Source: an uncultured Collinsella sp. (GTDB taxonomy: Bacteria > Actinomycetota > Coriobacteriia > Coriobacteriales > Coriobacteriaceae). Taken from it: a DNA stretch of 49,371 bases. The stretch spans positions 1 through 49,371 of the forward strand of contig CAUGTZ010000019.1 in NCBI GenBank assembly GCA_959602645.1. Reading direction: 5' to 3'. A program made the position numbers and the translations under genes. Shown piece by piece: positions 32,401-40,860 of the stretch (position 1 is the first letter of the stretch; each line of letters opens with the position of its first letter). A model generated the notes under the pieces. That model had not been told where the DNA came from. It made no database searches and saw only the letters and a program-made list of their open reading frames with translations.

Positions 32401-33124
32401 AGGCGATGGCTTGGCGCTGAAGCTCGATGAGCTCGGCGATGCCTTTGTCGCCCAAGTCGAGCAGGGCGTTGAGGCGCTTACGGTCAAAGGGCGCCTGCTC
32501 GCCAGTGCCCTGGAGCTCGATCATCTCACCGGTGTCGGTGGCGACGAGGTTCATGTCGACTTCGGCATGGCTGTCCTCGGAATAATCGAGGTCAAGCAGC
32601 GTATTGCCGTCGACAACGCCCATGGAGATTGCAGCCACCTGGCCGGTAAGCGGGATGCGCTCGATCTTGCCCGCCTCGACCCACATGGCGAGGGCGTCGT
32701 GCAGCGCCACCCAGGCGCCGGTGATGCTCGCTGTACGCGTGCCGCCATCGGCCTGAATCACATCGCAGTCGACGGTGACGGTGTACTCGCCGAGCGCCTT
32801 CATGTTGACGACGGTACGCAGGCTGCGGCCAATGAGGCGCTCGATCTCCATGGAGCGACCCTTGCGGTTGGCGTGCTCGCGCTTGCAGCGCTTGCCGGTC
32901 GACGCCGGCAGCATGGCGTATTCCGCGGTCACCCAGCCGACCTTAGCTCCCTTTCGCCAGCCCGGCACGCCCTCCTCGATGGTGGCGGCGCACAACACGC
33001 GCGTGTCACCGAACTCGGCAAAACACGAGCCGTGGGCGTGCTTCATGACGCCACGGGTGAGCTTGACGGGGCGCAACTCGTTGGCGGCGCGACCGTTGGC
33101 GCGGTTGACCTGCATGTACTCCAT
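32399..33124 (-). CDS. rph: Ribonuclease PH
   Basis: 241 aa. AAAGGA lies 7 nt before the ATG. Family motifs: RPVKLTRGV, GDTRVLCAATIEEGVP, GWVTAEYAMLPAST, GRSLRTVVNM, VDCDVIQADGGTRTASITGA and EDSHAEVDMN. It trims tRNA 3' ends by phosphorolysis. It lies between murI and rdgB, as in many actinobacteria. Confidence 0.96.
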   Translation of the reverse strand: MEYMQVNRANGRAANELRPVKLTRGVMKHAHGSCFAEFGDTRVLCAATIEEGVPGWRKGAKVGWVTAEYAMLPASTGKRCKREHANRKGRSMEIERLIGRSLRTVVNMKALGEYTVTVDCDVIQADGGTRTASITGAWVALHDALAMWVEAGKIERIPLTGQVAAISMGVVDGNTLLDLDYSEDSHAEVDMNLVATDTGEMIELQGTGEQAPFDRKRLNALLDLGDKGIAELIELQRQAIA

Positions 33125-33178
33125 AGAAAAATCCTTTCGGCAAAAGGTGTGGCGAAGGCTCTGACGGCGGCCTTACAT

Positions 33179-34063
33179 CTATTTCAGCTCATCGATATCG
33201 ATATGCTCAATGCTCTTGAGCGGCTGACCAAAGATAAAGCTGCCCGCCACCGCAAACTCGGCAATGTTATCGGCCGTCGTGGCAAAACGATGCTGCGGCT
33301 CGGCGGCGACGCCCGCCAGCTGCTCGCGGCGCGTGAGGATATCGGTCAGCTCGCGCGTGGTCTCCTCGGCGGAACTCACGACGCGTACCCCAGGCCCCAG
33401 CGCATGGCGGATAGGTCCCACCAACAGCGGAAAATGCGTACAGCCGAGCACCACGGTATCGATACCGTGGTCGCGCAGTGGCTCAACCGTGGCACCCACC
33501 AGCGCACGCACGGCAGGCGTATCGAAGATGTCCTCGTTCTCAAGCCACTGCTCTTGCAGATGCGCACCCGAGGCGAGCTCGTGTTCGACAACCTCGACAA
33601 AGCTCGAGGCGGGGCAGCCGTATACGTCAACACCGGCATCCAGGTCCTGAATGGCGCGCGTGTAAGCACCCGAGCGAATGGTGAGGTTGGTGGCGAGCAC
33701 GCCCACCCGGCGCGTGCGGGTGCTGTTGATTGCCGCGCGTGCGCCCGGTGCGATCACACCGATGACGGGGACGTCGAGCACCTGCTGGGCCAAACGCAAG
33801 GCCGCAGCGGTCGCTGTATTGCAGGCGATGACCATGATCTTGACGTCGTGCTTCGACAGCCAACGGCCCGCCTGCAGTGCAAACGAACGCACCTCGTCCT
33901 CGGTGCGGGTGCCATACGGGCAGCGTTTGGTGTCGCCAAAGTAGTAGACGGACTCGTGCGGCAACGCCGTCGCAATCGCACGCGCAACCGTCAGACCGCC
34001 CAGGCCCGAGTCGAACACGCCAATGGGGCGCGTGTCCCCGGCCAGATTCTCGATATCGGACAT
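33179..34063 (-). CDS. murI: Glutamate racemase
   Basis: 294 aa. The two catalytic cysteines are intact: VIACNTATAAA and LGCTHFPLL. The N-terminal IGVFDSGLGGLTVARAI and GDTKRCPYG are typical. It supplies D-glutamate for peptidoglycan. The gene continues the HAD-murI-rph-rdgB-dtd run. Confidence 0.95.
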   Translation of the reverse strand: MSDIENLAGDTRPIGVFDSGLGGLTVARAIATALPHESVYYFGDTKRCPYGTRTEDEVRSFALQAGRWLSKHDVKIMVIACNTATAAALRLAQQVLDVPVIGVIAPGARAAINSTRTRRVGVLATNLTIRSGAYTRAIQDLDAGVDVYGCPASSFVEVVEHELASGAHLQEQWLENEDIFDTPAVRALVGATVEPLRDHGIDTVVLGCTHFPLLVGPIRHALGPGVRVVSSAEETTRELTDILTRREQLAGVAAEPQHRFATTADNIAEFAVAGSFIFGQPLKSIEHIDIDELK

Positions 34064-34116
34064 TACCTCACCAGATTCTCTCTCGAAAAGATATGGCTCA
34101 GAACGATAGGACCGCG

Positions 34117-35028
34117 CTACGAACGAGCCGCGACGAGCAGCTCTGCCGTTGCCGCCCAGCCGTCGACAATCTTGCCGCGCGTGACGTAGGCGTTATCGCA
34201 GGTATCCAGGAACTCGGGCGCGCCGGCGCTGGTCAAACCGTTCTCGACCAGGCAGAACGTGCCCACGTGGTCAGCCATGTAGAAGTCGGACTCGGAATCG
34301 CCGAGCGCGAGCGTCTCCTCGCGCTCGATCCCTAGGTGCTCGCAGAAACGCGCGATGGCAACGCCCTTGTTGAGGCCGGCGGGATTGATGTTAAACGCGC
34401 GGCCATCCTCGACGCGTTCGAGCTCGAGCGTCGTCGGCTTGGACAGATGTGTCAGGTGGCCGTTGCAGGCCCAGACCAAGCCGCAGCCGGCCTCGTCAAG
34501 AATGGCCTGGACCTCGTCGTCGGGCACATCGCCGCGCATGCCGACGGTGACCTCACGGTATTTGTAGCCGGTCGACATGTCGTTGTGGTACTCGATCTTG
34601 TGCGGCCAGTGAGCAAGGATCTTCTCGCACACGCCGGTCTGCTCGATCACCTGGTGCGGAGTAAGGCCGCAGGCGGGGTCGTAAGGCATGTCGCCGGTCA
34701 GATACTCCCAATCGTTGGCCTTGAGGTCGTACATGACCAGGCCGCCCATCTCACCAATGTAGGAGTTGAGGCCGAGCACGCGCGCGTCCTCGTGGATCAT
34801 GGTACGGTTGCGGCCCGAGGTGGGAACCACCTGAATACCAGCGCGGGCAAGTGCCACGACAGCCTCGACGAGCTTGGTCGAGGGATTGCCGTCGTTGTCG
34901 CGCAGCACGCACGAGCCGGGCGCGAGCATGGTGGCGTCCAGGTCGGTAAAGACGTACTTAACCTTGGCAAGACGCTCGCGCATCTCGCCCGAAAGCTCGG
35001 CAACGGTCGGCAGGGTGTTGTGGGACAT
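34117..35028 (-). CDS. HAD-superfamily hydrolase, Cof-like
   Basis: 303 aa from the ATG with GGAG upstream; a longer frame to 35070 lacks a site. HAD motif I is TDLDATM (DxDxT), motif II PTSGRNR, and motif IV GDSESDFYMAD. A large alpha/beta cap lies in between. It is probably a sugar-phosphate or nucleotide phosphatase; the substrate is unknown. It lies between murE and murI, so a role in wall-precursor metabolism is possible but unproven. Confidence 0.85.
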   Translation of the reverse strand: MSHNTLPTVAELSGEMRERLAKVKYVFTDLDATMLAPGSCVLRDNDGNPSTKLVEAVVALARAGIQVVPTSGRNRTMIHEDARVLGLNSYIGEMGGLVMYDLKANDWEYLTGDMPYDPACGLTPHQVIEQTGVCEKILAHWPHKIEYHNDMSTGYKYREVTVGMRGDVPDDEVQAILDEAGCGLVWACNGHLTHLSKPTTLELERVEDGRAFNINPAGLNKGVAIARFCEHLGIEREETLALGDSESDFYMADHVGTFCLVENGLTSAGAPEFLDTCDNAYVTRGKIVDGWAATAELLVAARS

Positions 35029-35135
35029 GGTTACTCCGTTTACGTAGAAGGGTTTGGACTTGGACGGCATGTTTTGATTGAGGGAACACGCTTATGGCGA
35101 CAGCGCACTCAGGGCGTCGCCGCCATCATGGTTCA

Positions 35136-36698
35136 TTAGTCAAACTGGGTAACATCGATTAGGCGATTGGCCAGCGAAAGGTCGCTCTCGATGGGCACGA
35201 ACTCGTCGCCCACGTGCATGAGTTCCTCGTCACCCTTTGCCAGCAGCAAGACAATGGTGGGAGCATCGGGGTTGACGTACTCCTCGCGCGCCGCCTTGAA
35301 CGCCGCATGCACAGCGGCTTCGCGGTCGAGGATGATCTTGTTCGGCGTATCGTCGGGAACATGCTCGGCAAGCTCGCGACAGACCTTCATCGGGTCCTCG
35401 TGAGCCGGGTCCTCGTTGGCAAAGATCATCAGGTCGGAATATGGTGCGGCCTCGCGCGGAAGCTGCTCGCGGCGCTCCTGCGCCTTGCCGCCGGCAGCGC
35501 CAAATACTGCGATGACCGGGCTGGCGGGAAACGCGCGCTTGACCGACGAGAAAAGCGAGCGGAACGAAAGCTGGTTGTGCGCGTAGTCGACAACGCAAAT
35601 CACGCGGCCGTCCTTCGACTCCACGACCTCCATGCGGCCCGGCACACGCAGTTTGGAGAGGCCCTTCTTGATAGCCTCGATACCGATGCCGATCTCGCGC
35701 GCGGCGGCGATAGCGACCAGCGCGTTCTCCACGTTAAAGTCTCCCGCGATACCCAGCAGGATCTTCTCCCCCGCCTCGGACTCGTCGGCACACAGGCCAT
35801 GCAAGTTGAACTCGATGCTAAAGCCGACCATGCGTACGTCGCTCGCCCACAGGCTTGCCTCGGGATGCTCGACGCCAACGGTCACCAAGCGCTCGGCCGT
35901 CGACGCTGCCTCCAGCACACGGTCGACCTCTTCGGTGCCCAGATTCACCACGGCGGTCTTTGCCTGGTCAAAGATCCTGAGTTTGCTCTCAAAATAATCC
36001 TCAAACGTGGGGTGTTCGATCGGCGAGATGTGGTCACGCCCGATGTTGAGGAAGCACGCCACGTCAAACGGCAGATTCTCGACGCGTTGGTACTTGAGCG
36101 CCTGGCTCGAGACCTCCATGACCATGGACTGGCGACCGGACTCACGGCAGTTGGCGATATGGCGCCAGACCTCGGGGGCCTCGGGCGTAGTATTGGTGCT
36201 CTCGTAGCATTCGATGCCATCGTCGGTACTCACCGAGCCGATCATGCCGCAGGATTCGCCCGCTGCCTTGATGATGGACTGAAGCATAAAAGCGGCCGTG
36301 GTCTTTCCCTTGGTACCGGTGATGCCCACGATCTTGACGTCGTGGTCGGGACGGTCGTAGACCTCCGGCGGCAACAGGGCCATGGCCGTGCGAACGCTAT
36401 CAACAACCAGCATCGCAGCACCGCTCTCCTGCGACAGCGGCTCCAGAGACTCGACCAGCGACTCCTCGCACACAAATGCGACGGCGCCCGCATCGAGCGC
36501 CATGCTCAAAAACGCGGGCTTAAAGGCAGCACCTTTGCAAAAGAACACGTCACCTGCCGAGACCGCACGCGAATCAAACGAGCAGCCGGTCACGGCACGC
36601 TCGTCAACCTGCTCTGATGCGCGCAGCTCGCCGCACACATCGAGAAGCTTGGCAAGCGTATCGACCGTGGTCACGGTCGCGGAATCCGAATGGTGCAT
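35136..36698 (-). CDS. murE: MurE-type UDP-MurNAc-dipeptide ligase
   Basis: 520 aa. The Mur ligase N-domain (FDSRAVSAGDVFFCKGAAF) is followed by the ATP loop GITGTKGKTTAA (about 130-141), a central TNTTPEAPEVWRH, EVSSQAL, and a C-domain with GRMEVVESKDGRVICVVDYAHN. The amino-acid selection loop reads ANEDPAHEDP, not the DNPR motif of meso-DAP enzymes, so the third residue added is probably a diamine such as L-Lys or L-Ornithine. AAGGTG lies before the ATG. It has its own promoter (36734-36762). Confidence 0.88.
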   Translation of the reverse strand: MHHSDSATVTTVDTLAKLLDVCGELRASEQVDERAVTGCSFDSRAVSAGDVFFCKGAAFKPAFLSMALDAGAVAFVCEESLVESLEPLSQESGAAMLVVDSVRTAMALLPPEVYDRPDHDVKIVGITGTKGKTTAAFMLQSIIKAAGESCGMIGSVSTDDGIECYESTNTTPEAPEVWRHIANCRESGRQSMVMEVSSQALKYQRVENLPFDVACFLNIGRDHISPIEHPTFEDYFESKLRIFDQAKTAVVNLGTEEVDRVLEAASTAERLVTVGVEHPEASLWASDVRMVGFSIEFNLHGLCADESEAGEKILLGIAGDFNVENALVAIAAAREIGIGIEAIKKGLSKLRVPGRMEVVESKDGRVICVVDYAHNQLSFRSLFSSVKRAFPASPVIAVFGAAGGKAQERREQLPREAAPYSDLMIFANEDPAHEDPMKVCRELAEHVPDDTPNKIILDREAAVHAAFKAAREEYVNPDAPTIVLLLAKGDEELMHVGDEFVPIESDLSLANRLIDVTQFD

Positions 36699-36733
36699 CT
36701 TTCACCTTTCTCAGCCATTTGGCAGGGACGGTT

Positions 36734-36762
36734 TTTATAGTAACTGAAACGCACCCACGCAA
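36734..36762 (-). promoter_or_regulatory. Promoter of murE
   Basis: Minus strand: -35 TTGCGT (36757-36762), 17-bp spacer, -10 TATAAA (36734-36739). It begins inside the T tail of the asnB terminator. Confidence 0.7.
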
Positions 36763-36785
36763 AAACGGCTCCCGGAGGAGCCGTT
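36761..36785 (-). terminator. Terminator of asnB
   Basis: AACGGCTCC (36764-36772) pairs with GGAGCCGTT (36777-36785) across a 4-nt loop, followed by TTT on the minus strand. Confidence 0.85.
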
Positions 36786-36810
36786 ACGCGCAGGCGTTCG
36801 TAAGCCGAGG

Positions 36811-38691
36811 CTAGGCAGCCTGAACAGCGGGCTGGTCCTCGTCGATAAAGAAGCGCTTGTACCACACCAGGAACACGAGCGGCGTATAGATCTTGCGCTG
36901 GAAATCGCCCTTGCCCGCAAAGTGCAGATCGAGCAGGTGCATGAGCTCGTCGGTATCGAAGAACTCACTTGCCCACGGCGCGGTGAAGTACTCCTTGACA
37001 TAGTCGTACCACTTTTGCTCGCGCAGCCAGTAGACAATCGGCACCGGGAAGCCCACCTTGGGACGGGTGGCCCACTCATCGGGCAGCGACTTGTTGGCAG
37101 CGTGGCGGAGTACCTGTTTGTTGCCGTTCTCGTTGATGCGGTAGCGGTCGGGAATATGCTCGGCGAACTCCATGACTTTGCGGTCCAGGAAGGGCACGCG
37201 CAGCTCCAGCGAGTGCGCCATGCACATCTTGTCGGCCTTGAGCAGAATGTCGCCCGGGAGCCACATGTTCATGTCCAGGTACTGCTTCTTGACCAGCTCG
37301 GGCTGACCTTTCACGCGCGCATAGATGGGAGCGGCAAGCTCGAAGGCGCCATCGCCGGTGTTGTACTCGGGCTTGAGCACGCCGTCGACCTCGCGCTCCG
37401 GCCAAACCAGAGCCTGTCCCAGGAACGACTTCTCAGGGATCTCGGCACCCTTGACCAGGAAGTTATGTCCCTTGAAGTACGGCATATGCAACGCCAGGTT
37501 ACCGAGCGCGCGACGGATGGGCAGCGGCACCATCTTTTTGTACTTACGGACCGGAACCGTGTCCTCGTAGTAGGCGTAGCCGCCAAAGAGCTCGTCGGCG
37601 CCTTCGCCCGAAAGCACGACGGTGACGTCCTTGCGGGCCATCTCGGCCAAGAACCACAGCGGCACGGAAGACAGGTTGGACTGCGGCTCGTCCATGTGAT
37701 ACTGGATGTCCTCGAGCGCACCGAAGAACTCGTCGGCGGTAATCATCTTGCGGACATTCTCGACGCCGAGCTTATCGGAAAGTTCCTTGGCGTAGTTAGT
37801 CTCGTTGAAATTCTTGTAATCGAAGCCCACCGAGAAGGTCTTGTCGGGCATGAGGCAAGCGGCGATGTAGCTGGAGTCGACGCCGCCGGAGAGGAACGAC
37901 GCGACCTTGACGTCGGCGATGCGATGGGCCTCGACGCTCTCGTGCACGACCTCGTCCAGCTCGTCGACGTACTCCTCGAACGGCTTCTCGACGGCAGAGT
38001 AATCGCAATCCCAATAGCGCTCGATGTTCATCTTGCCGGTCGGGATGTCTACGGTAAAGTAATGCGCCGGCGGCAGCTTGTAGACACCCTCGAAGAAGGT
38101 CTCCTCGGTTGCCGAATACTGCAGCGTCATGTACGGACGCAGGGCCTTTTTGTTGACCGCCTTGTGGAAGTGCGGGTAGTCTAGGAAGCTCTTGATCTCG
38201 GAACCAAAGAGCACGCCCGGAGCGCCGTCGCCCGCATCGGCCATGGGATAGTAGTAGAGCGGCTTGATGCCAAAGATATCGCGGGCGCCAAAAAGCTTGT
38301 TCTTCTTCTTGTCCCAGATGACGAAGGCGTACATACCGCGCAGGCGATCAAGTACTGCCTCGCCCCACTCCTCATAGCCGTGCAGGAGGCTCTCGGTGTC
38401 GGCGCCGCAGTGGAACTTATAGCCCTTGGCCTCGAGCTCGGAACGGAGTTCTTGGAAGTTGTAGATCTCGCCGTTGAAGACGATAACGACGCTGCCGTCC
38501 TCATTGGCCATGGGCTGAGCGCCGGCCTCGGTCAGGTCGAGGATCGACAGGCGGCGGAAGCCGAGGGCAACGCGGCCGTCGATAAACTGACCGCCCATGT
38601 CGGGACCGCGATGGACGATGCGGTCCATCATCTTGGTGAGCACCTCGGATTGGTTATCCGTCCCACCGACAAAACCGACAAAACCGCACAT
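36811..38691 (-). CDS. asnB: Glutamine-hydrolysing asparagine synthetase
   Basis: 626 aa. The N-terminal class II glutaminase domain has catalytic Cys2 (MCGFVGF), GFRRLSILDL and VVIVFNGEIYN. The C-terminal synthetase domain has the PP-loop SGGVDSSYIA (about 268-277) and GEGADELFGGY. AGGGGA precedes the ATG. It converts Asp + Gln to Asn. A TATACT -10-like site lies near 38743-38748. Confidence 0.95.
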   Translation of the reverse strand: MCGFVGFVGGTDNQSEVLTKMMDRIVHRGPDMGGQFIDGRVALGFRRLSILDLTEAGAQPMANEDGSVVIVFNGEIYNFQELRSELEAKGYKFHCGADTESLLHGYEEWGEAVLDRLRGMYAFVIWDKKKNKLFGARDIFGIKPLYYYPMADAGDGAPGVLFGSEIKSFLDYPHFHKAVNKKALRPYMTLQYSATEETFFEGVYKLPPAHYFTVDIPTGKMNIERYWDCDYSAVEKPFEEYVDELDEVVHESVEAHRIADVKVASFLSGGVDSSYIAACLMPDKTFSVGFDYKNFNETNYAKELSDKLGVENVRKMITADEFFGALEDIQYHMDEPQSNLSSVPLWFLAEMARKDVTVVLSGEGADELFGGYAYYEDTVPVRKYKKMVPLPIRRALGNLALHMPYFKGHNFLVKGAEIPEKSFLGQALVWPEREVDGVLKPEYNTGDGAFELAAPIYARVKGQPELVKKQYLDMNMWLPGDILLKADKMCMAHSLELRVPFLDRKVMEFAEHIPDRYRINENGNKQVLRHAANKSLPDEWATRPKVGFPVPIVYWLREQKWYDYVKEYFTAPWASEFFDTDELMHLLDLHFAGKGDFQRKIYTPLVFLVWYKRFFIDEDQPAVQAA

Positions 38692-38878
38692 ATACTATCC
38701 CCTCTGCTGTTGCTGGGCATCAAATCGAATCAGTAGCTTTTGAGTATACCCGAGGGCGTAAAGAGGGGCGGAATGTTCAGGCAATCTCAACTGAATCAGC
38801 TCCGCTGTGACACGCGACGGTTACCTTTAATGGATATGAGATGAATGAGGCGATTGTTTTGCTATACTCTCTCCGCAC

Positions 38879-38954
38879 GGGCGATTGGCGCAACGGTTAG
38901 CGCAGGTGCTTTACACGCACAAGGCTGGGGGTTCGAATCCCTCATCGCCCACCA
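38879..38954 (+). tRNA. tRNA-Val (TAC)
   Basis: Acceptor GGGCGAT pairs with ATCGCCC, followed by discriminator A and an encoded CCA (38952-38954). The anticodon is TAC in GCTTTACACGC. A TATACT -10 (38863-38868) lies 10 nt upstream; the -35 is weak. Its 3' end is repeated at 39063-39081. Confidence 0.94.
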
Positions 38955-38963
38955 CCGATTTGG

Positions 38964-38992
38964 AAACGGTCCTCGAAAGGGGACCGTTTTTG
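38964..38992 (+). terminator. Terminator of tRNA-Val
   Basis: AAACGGTCC (38964-38972)/GGACCGTTT (38981-38989) is followed by TTG. It lies 10 nt past the tRNA. Confidence 0.85.
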
Positions 38993-39091
38993 TTTGGGCC
39001 CAGCGCAGCACGCGAGGGCCGCAGGCCCGAAGCGAGAGCGGGCGGCGCCAGCCGCACGCGACATCCCTCATCGCCCACCACTGAATTGTTA

Positions 39092-39123
39092 GGCCTCCAG
39101 CGATGGAGGCCTTTCTTTTTTTC
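39092..39123 (+). terminator. Second terminator, after the duplicated tRNA-Val 3' end
   Basis: GGCCTCC (39092-39098)/GGAGGCC (39105-39111) is followed by TTTCTTTTTTT. It ends no recognisable gene, which supports the view that a tRNA once preceded it. Confidence 0.85.
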
Positions 39124-39193
39124 AGGCCCAGCGCATGGGATTCGAACCCGCCAGCACGTCTGTCACAAAGGCCGTGGCCAGAAAATGGCAAAA

Positions 39194-39372
39194 ATGAGTA
39201 CTGCTACCTTGCTTACAACATATCAAAAGATAGTATTTGCTTAAGTTACGCAACATATGTCCATTATAAGGACTAACAATTAGATCAAAATCGTGCATTC
39301 ATCGCCATTTCGACTTGCCATCTGGTCTTATTAGTCCAAAATTGCTGCGACCAAATCGGTAACAGTACTCAT
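39194..39372. repeat. 179-bp AT-rich segment bounded by 15-bp inverted repeats
   Basis: The left arm ATGAGTACTGCTACC (39194-39208) and the right arm GGTAACAGTACTCAT (39358-39372) match with one mismatch. Similarity extends outward as TGGCAAAA versus TGGTCAAAAA. The size fits a small non-autonomous element, but no clear target-site duplication was found. Confidence 0.55.
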
Positions 39373-39507
39373 ATTTAATGTTTTTTGACCAGCAGGTCTC
39401 CCCGCCTTAGCAAATCTAAGGCAAAACGGGCTCCAGACCGCTGAATCATGCCACATAGGGCACGTCCGCAGTCCGGAACCCGGTCCAAATTGAGTTATTG
39501 TGCCGCG

Positions 39508-40791
39508 TTAGCCCAAGACACCCGCCAGGATCTCGATTAGGCTGTCCACGTCGGCCTCTTCGCACACGAGCGGCGGCAGGAAACGCAGCGTATGGGCACC
39601 CGTAGCGTTAATCACGGCACCAGCCCCCAATGCACGGGCCACAACGTCGTGTGCATCACCCACAGTATCGTCCAGATCGCAGCCGAGCATCAAGCCGCGG
39701 CCACGCACCTCGGTCACGTTCGGCAGCTTGGCGAGCTTTGCCTCCATATAGGCGCCTACCTTGGCAGCGTGGTCGGCATAATCGCCGCGCACGAGTGCGG
39801 AGAGCGTCGCGGCACACGCCGCGATGGCCAAGCAGCTACCGCCAAAGGTCGAGCCGTGGTCGCCCGGCTTAAACACGTCGGCAATCTCCTTCTTTGCCAC
39901 GACGGCACCCATGGGCACGCCATCAGCAATGCCCTTGGCAAGGCTCATGATGTCGGGTTCCACGCCATAGGTTTGGAATGCAAACGGCTTGCCGGAGCGG
40001 AAGATGCCGCACTGGACCTCGTCGGCGATAAGCACGGCGCCCACTTCGTGTGCCAGGTCGCGCGCTGCCGCCATAAACTCCTCGGTCATGGGGTGCACGC
40101 CACTCTCACCCTGGATCGGCTCGAGCATCACGGCACAAATTTCGCTCCCCAGCTGCTTAAAGATCGCACGCAGTTCATTGATATCGTTGGGCGTACAGGC
40201 CACAAAGCCACCCGGCAGCGGGCGGAAACTATCCTGCAGCCAATCCTGCATGGTGGCGGCAATGGTCTCGAGCGTACGGCCGTGGAAGCCGCCGCGCATG
40301 CACACGATAGTGTTGCCGCCGTTACCGGCACGCTTGGCGTACAGGCGCGCAAGCTTCATCGAGCCCTCATTGGCCTCGGCGCCGGAGTTGGCAAAGAAGG
40401 TCTCCCAAACCTGCTCATCCGCAGCCGGGGCACCAAGAGCAGCTGCCGTGGTCTCATCGCCGGCGGCAATGGCATCGGCAAGCACGCGCGCACCATCTAC
40501 GTCGTCGTTGGCAAGCTTGGACAGCAGCGCCGCGACCTGTCCGCGCTGTTCAATGTAGAAGTAATTGGAGACATGCATGAGTTTTTTGGTCTGTGCCTCG
40601 AGCGCCGAGAGCACAGCCGGGTCGCCATGACCTAGGCTGCACACGCCGATGCCGGCAAGAAAGTCGAGGTACTCACGGCCATCGTCGCCGGTGAGCTTCA
40701 TGCCGTGACCCTCGACAAACTCGACCGGAGAGCGGCCAAAGGTATGCATAACGTAATTGGATTCAAGCGATTGCTGAGCTGCAAGTGACAT
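39508..40791 (-). CDS. argD: Acetylornithine aminotransferase
   Basis: 427 aa. Class III PLP aminotransferase: FANSGAEANEGSMKLAR (phosphate-binding), GGFHGRTLETIAAT, IADEVQCGIFRSGKPFA and SLAKGIADGVPMGAVVAK (PLP lysine). An Ala-rich insertion at about 95-125 is slightly unusual. It is last in argCJBD. AAAGG precedes the ATG. Confidence 0.94.
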   Translation of the reverse strand: MSLAAQQSLESNYVMHTFGRSPVEFVEGHGMKLTGDDGREYLDFLAGIGVCSLGHGDPAVLSALEAQTKKLMHVSNYFYIEQRGQVAALLSKLANDDVDGARVLADAIAAGDETTAAALGAPAADEQVWETFFANSGAEANEGSMKLARLYAKRAGNGGNTIVCMRGGFHGRTLETIAATMQDWLQDSFRPLPGGFVACTPNDINELRAIFKQLGSEICAVMLEPIQGESGVHPMTEEFMAAARDLAHEVGAVLIADEVQCGIFRSGKPFAFQTYGVEPDIMSLAKGIADGVPMGAVVAKKEIADVFKPGDHGSTFGGSCLAIAACAATLSALVRGDYADHAAKVGAYMEAKLAKLPNVTEVRGRGLMLGCDLDDTVGDAHDVVARALGAGAVINATGAHTLRFLPPLVCEEADVDSLIEILAGVLG

Positions 40792-40860
40792 GGGATGCCT
40801 TTCGTTGAGCGCCGAACGGCGCAGGCCTATGGGTGCAGGAATGGGGCGGCTGCGGGTCAG

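Larger units (their letters stand above)
38937..39135 (+). repeat. Tandem duplication of the tRNA-Val 3' end with following module
   Basis: ATCCCTCATCGCCCACCAC is found at 38937-38955 (3' end of tRNA-Val) and identically at 39063-39081. Each copy is followed by its own hairpin terminator and then by GGCCCAGCGCA (38997-39007 and 39125-39135). The module period is 126 bp. The layout resembles an integration scar (att repeat) or a collapsed tRNA array. Confidence 0.8.
38955..39507. other. 553-bp gene-free region beside tRNA-Val
   Basis: After the duplicated modules comes a T-arm-like GGGATTCGAACCC (39138-39150), which read on the minus strand is a tRNA 3'-half remnant. Then comes an AT-rich segment bounded by inverted repeats (39194-39372) and a hairpin GCCTTAG/CTAAGGC (39404-39422). 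No coding frame with a ribosome-binding site is seen. The composition is clearly more AT-rich than the rest of the window. Confidence 0.7.
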
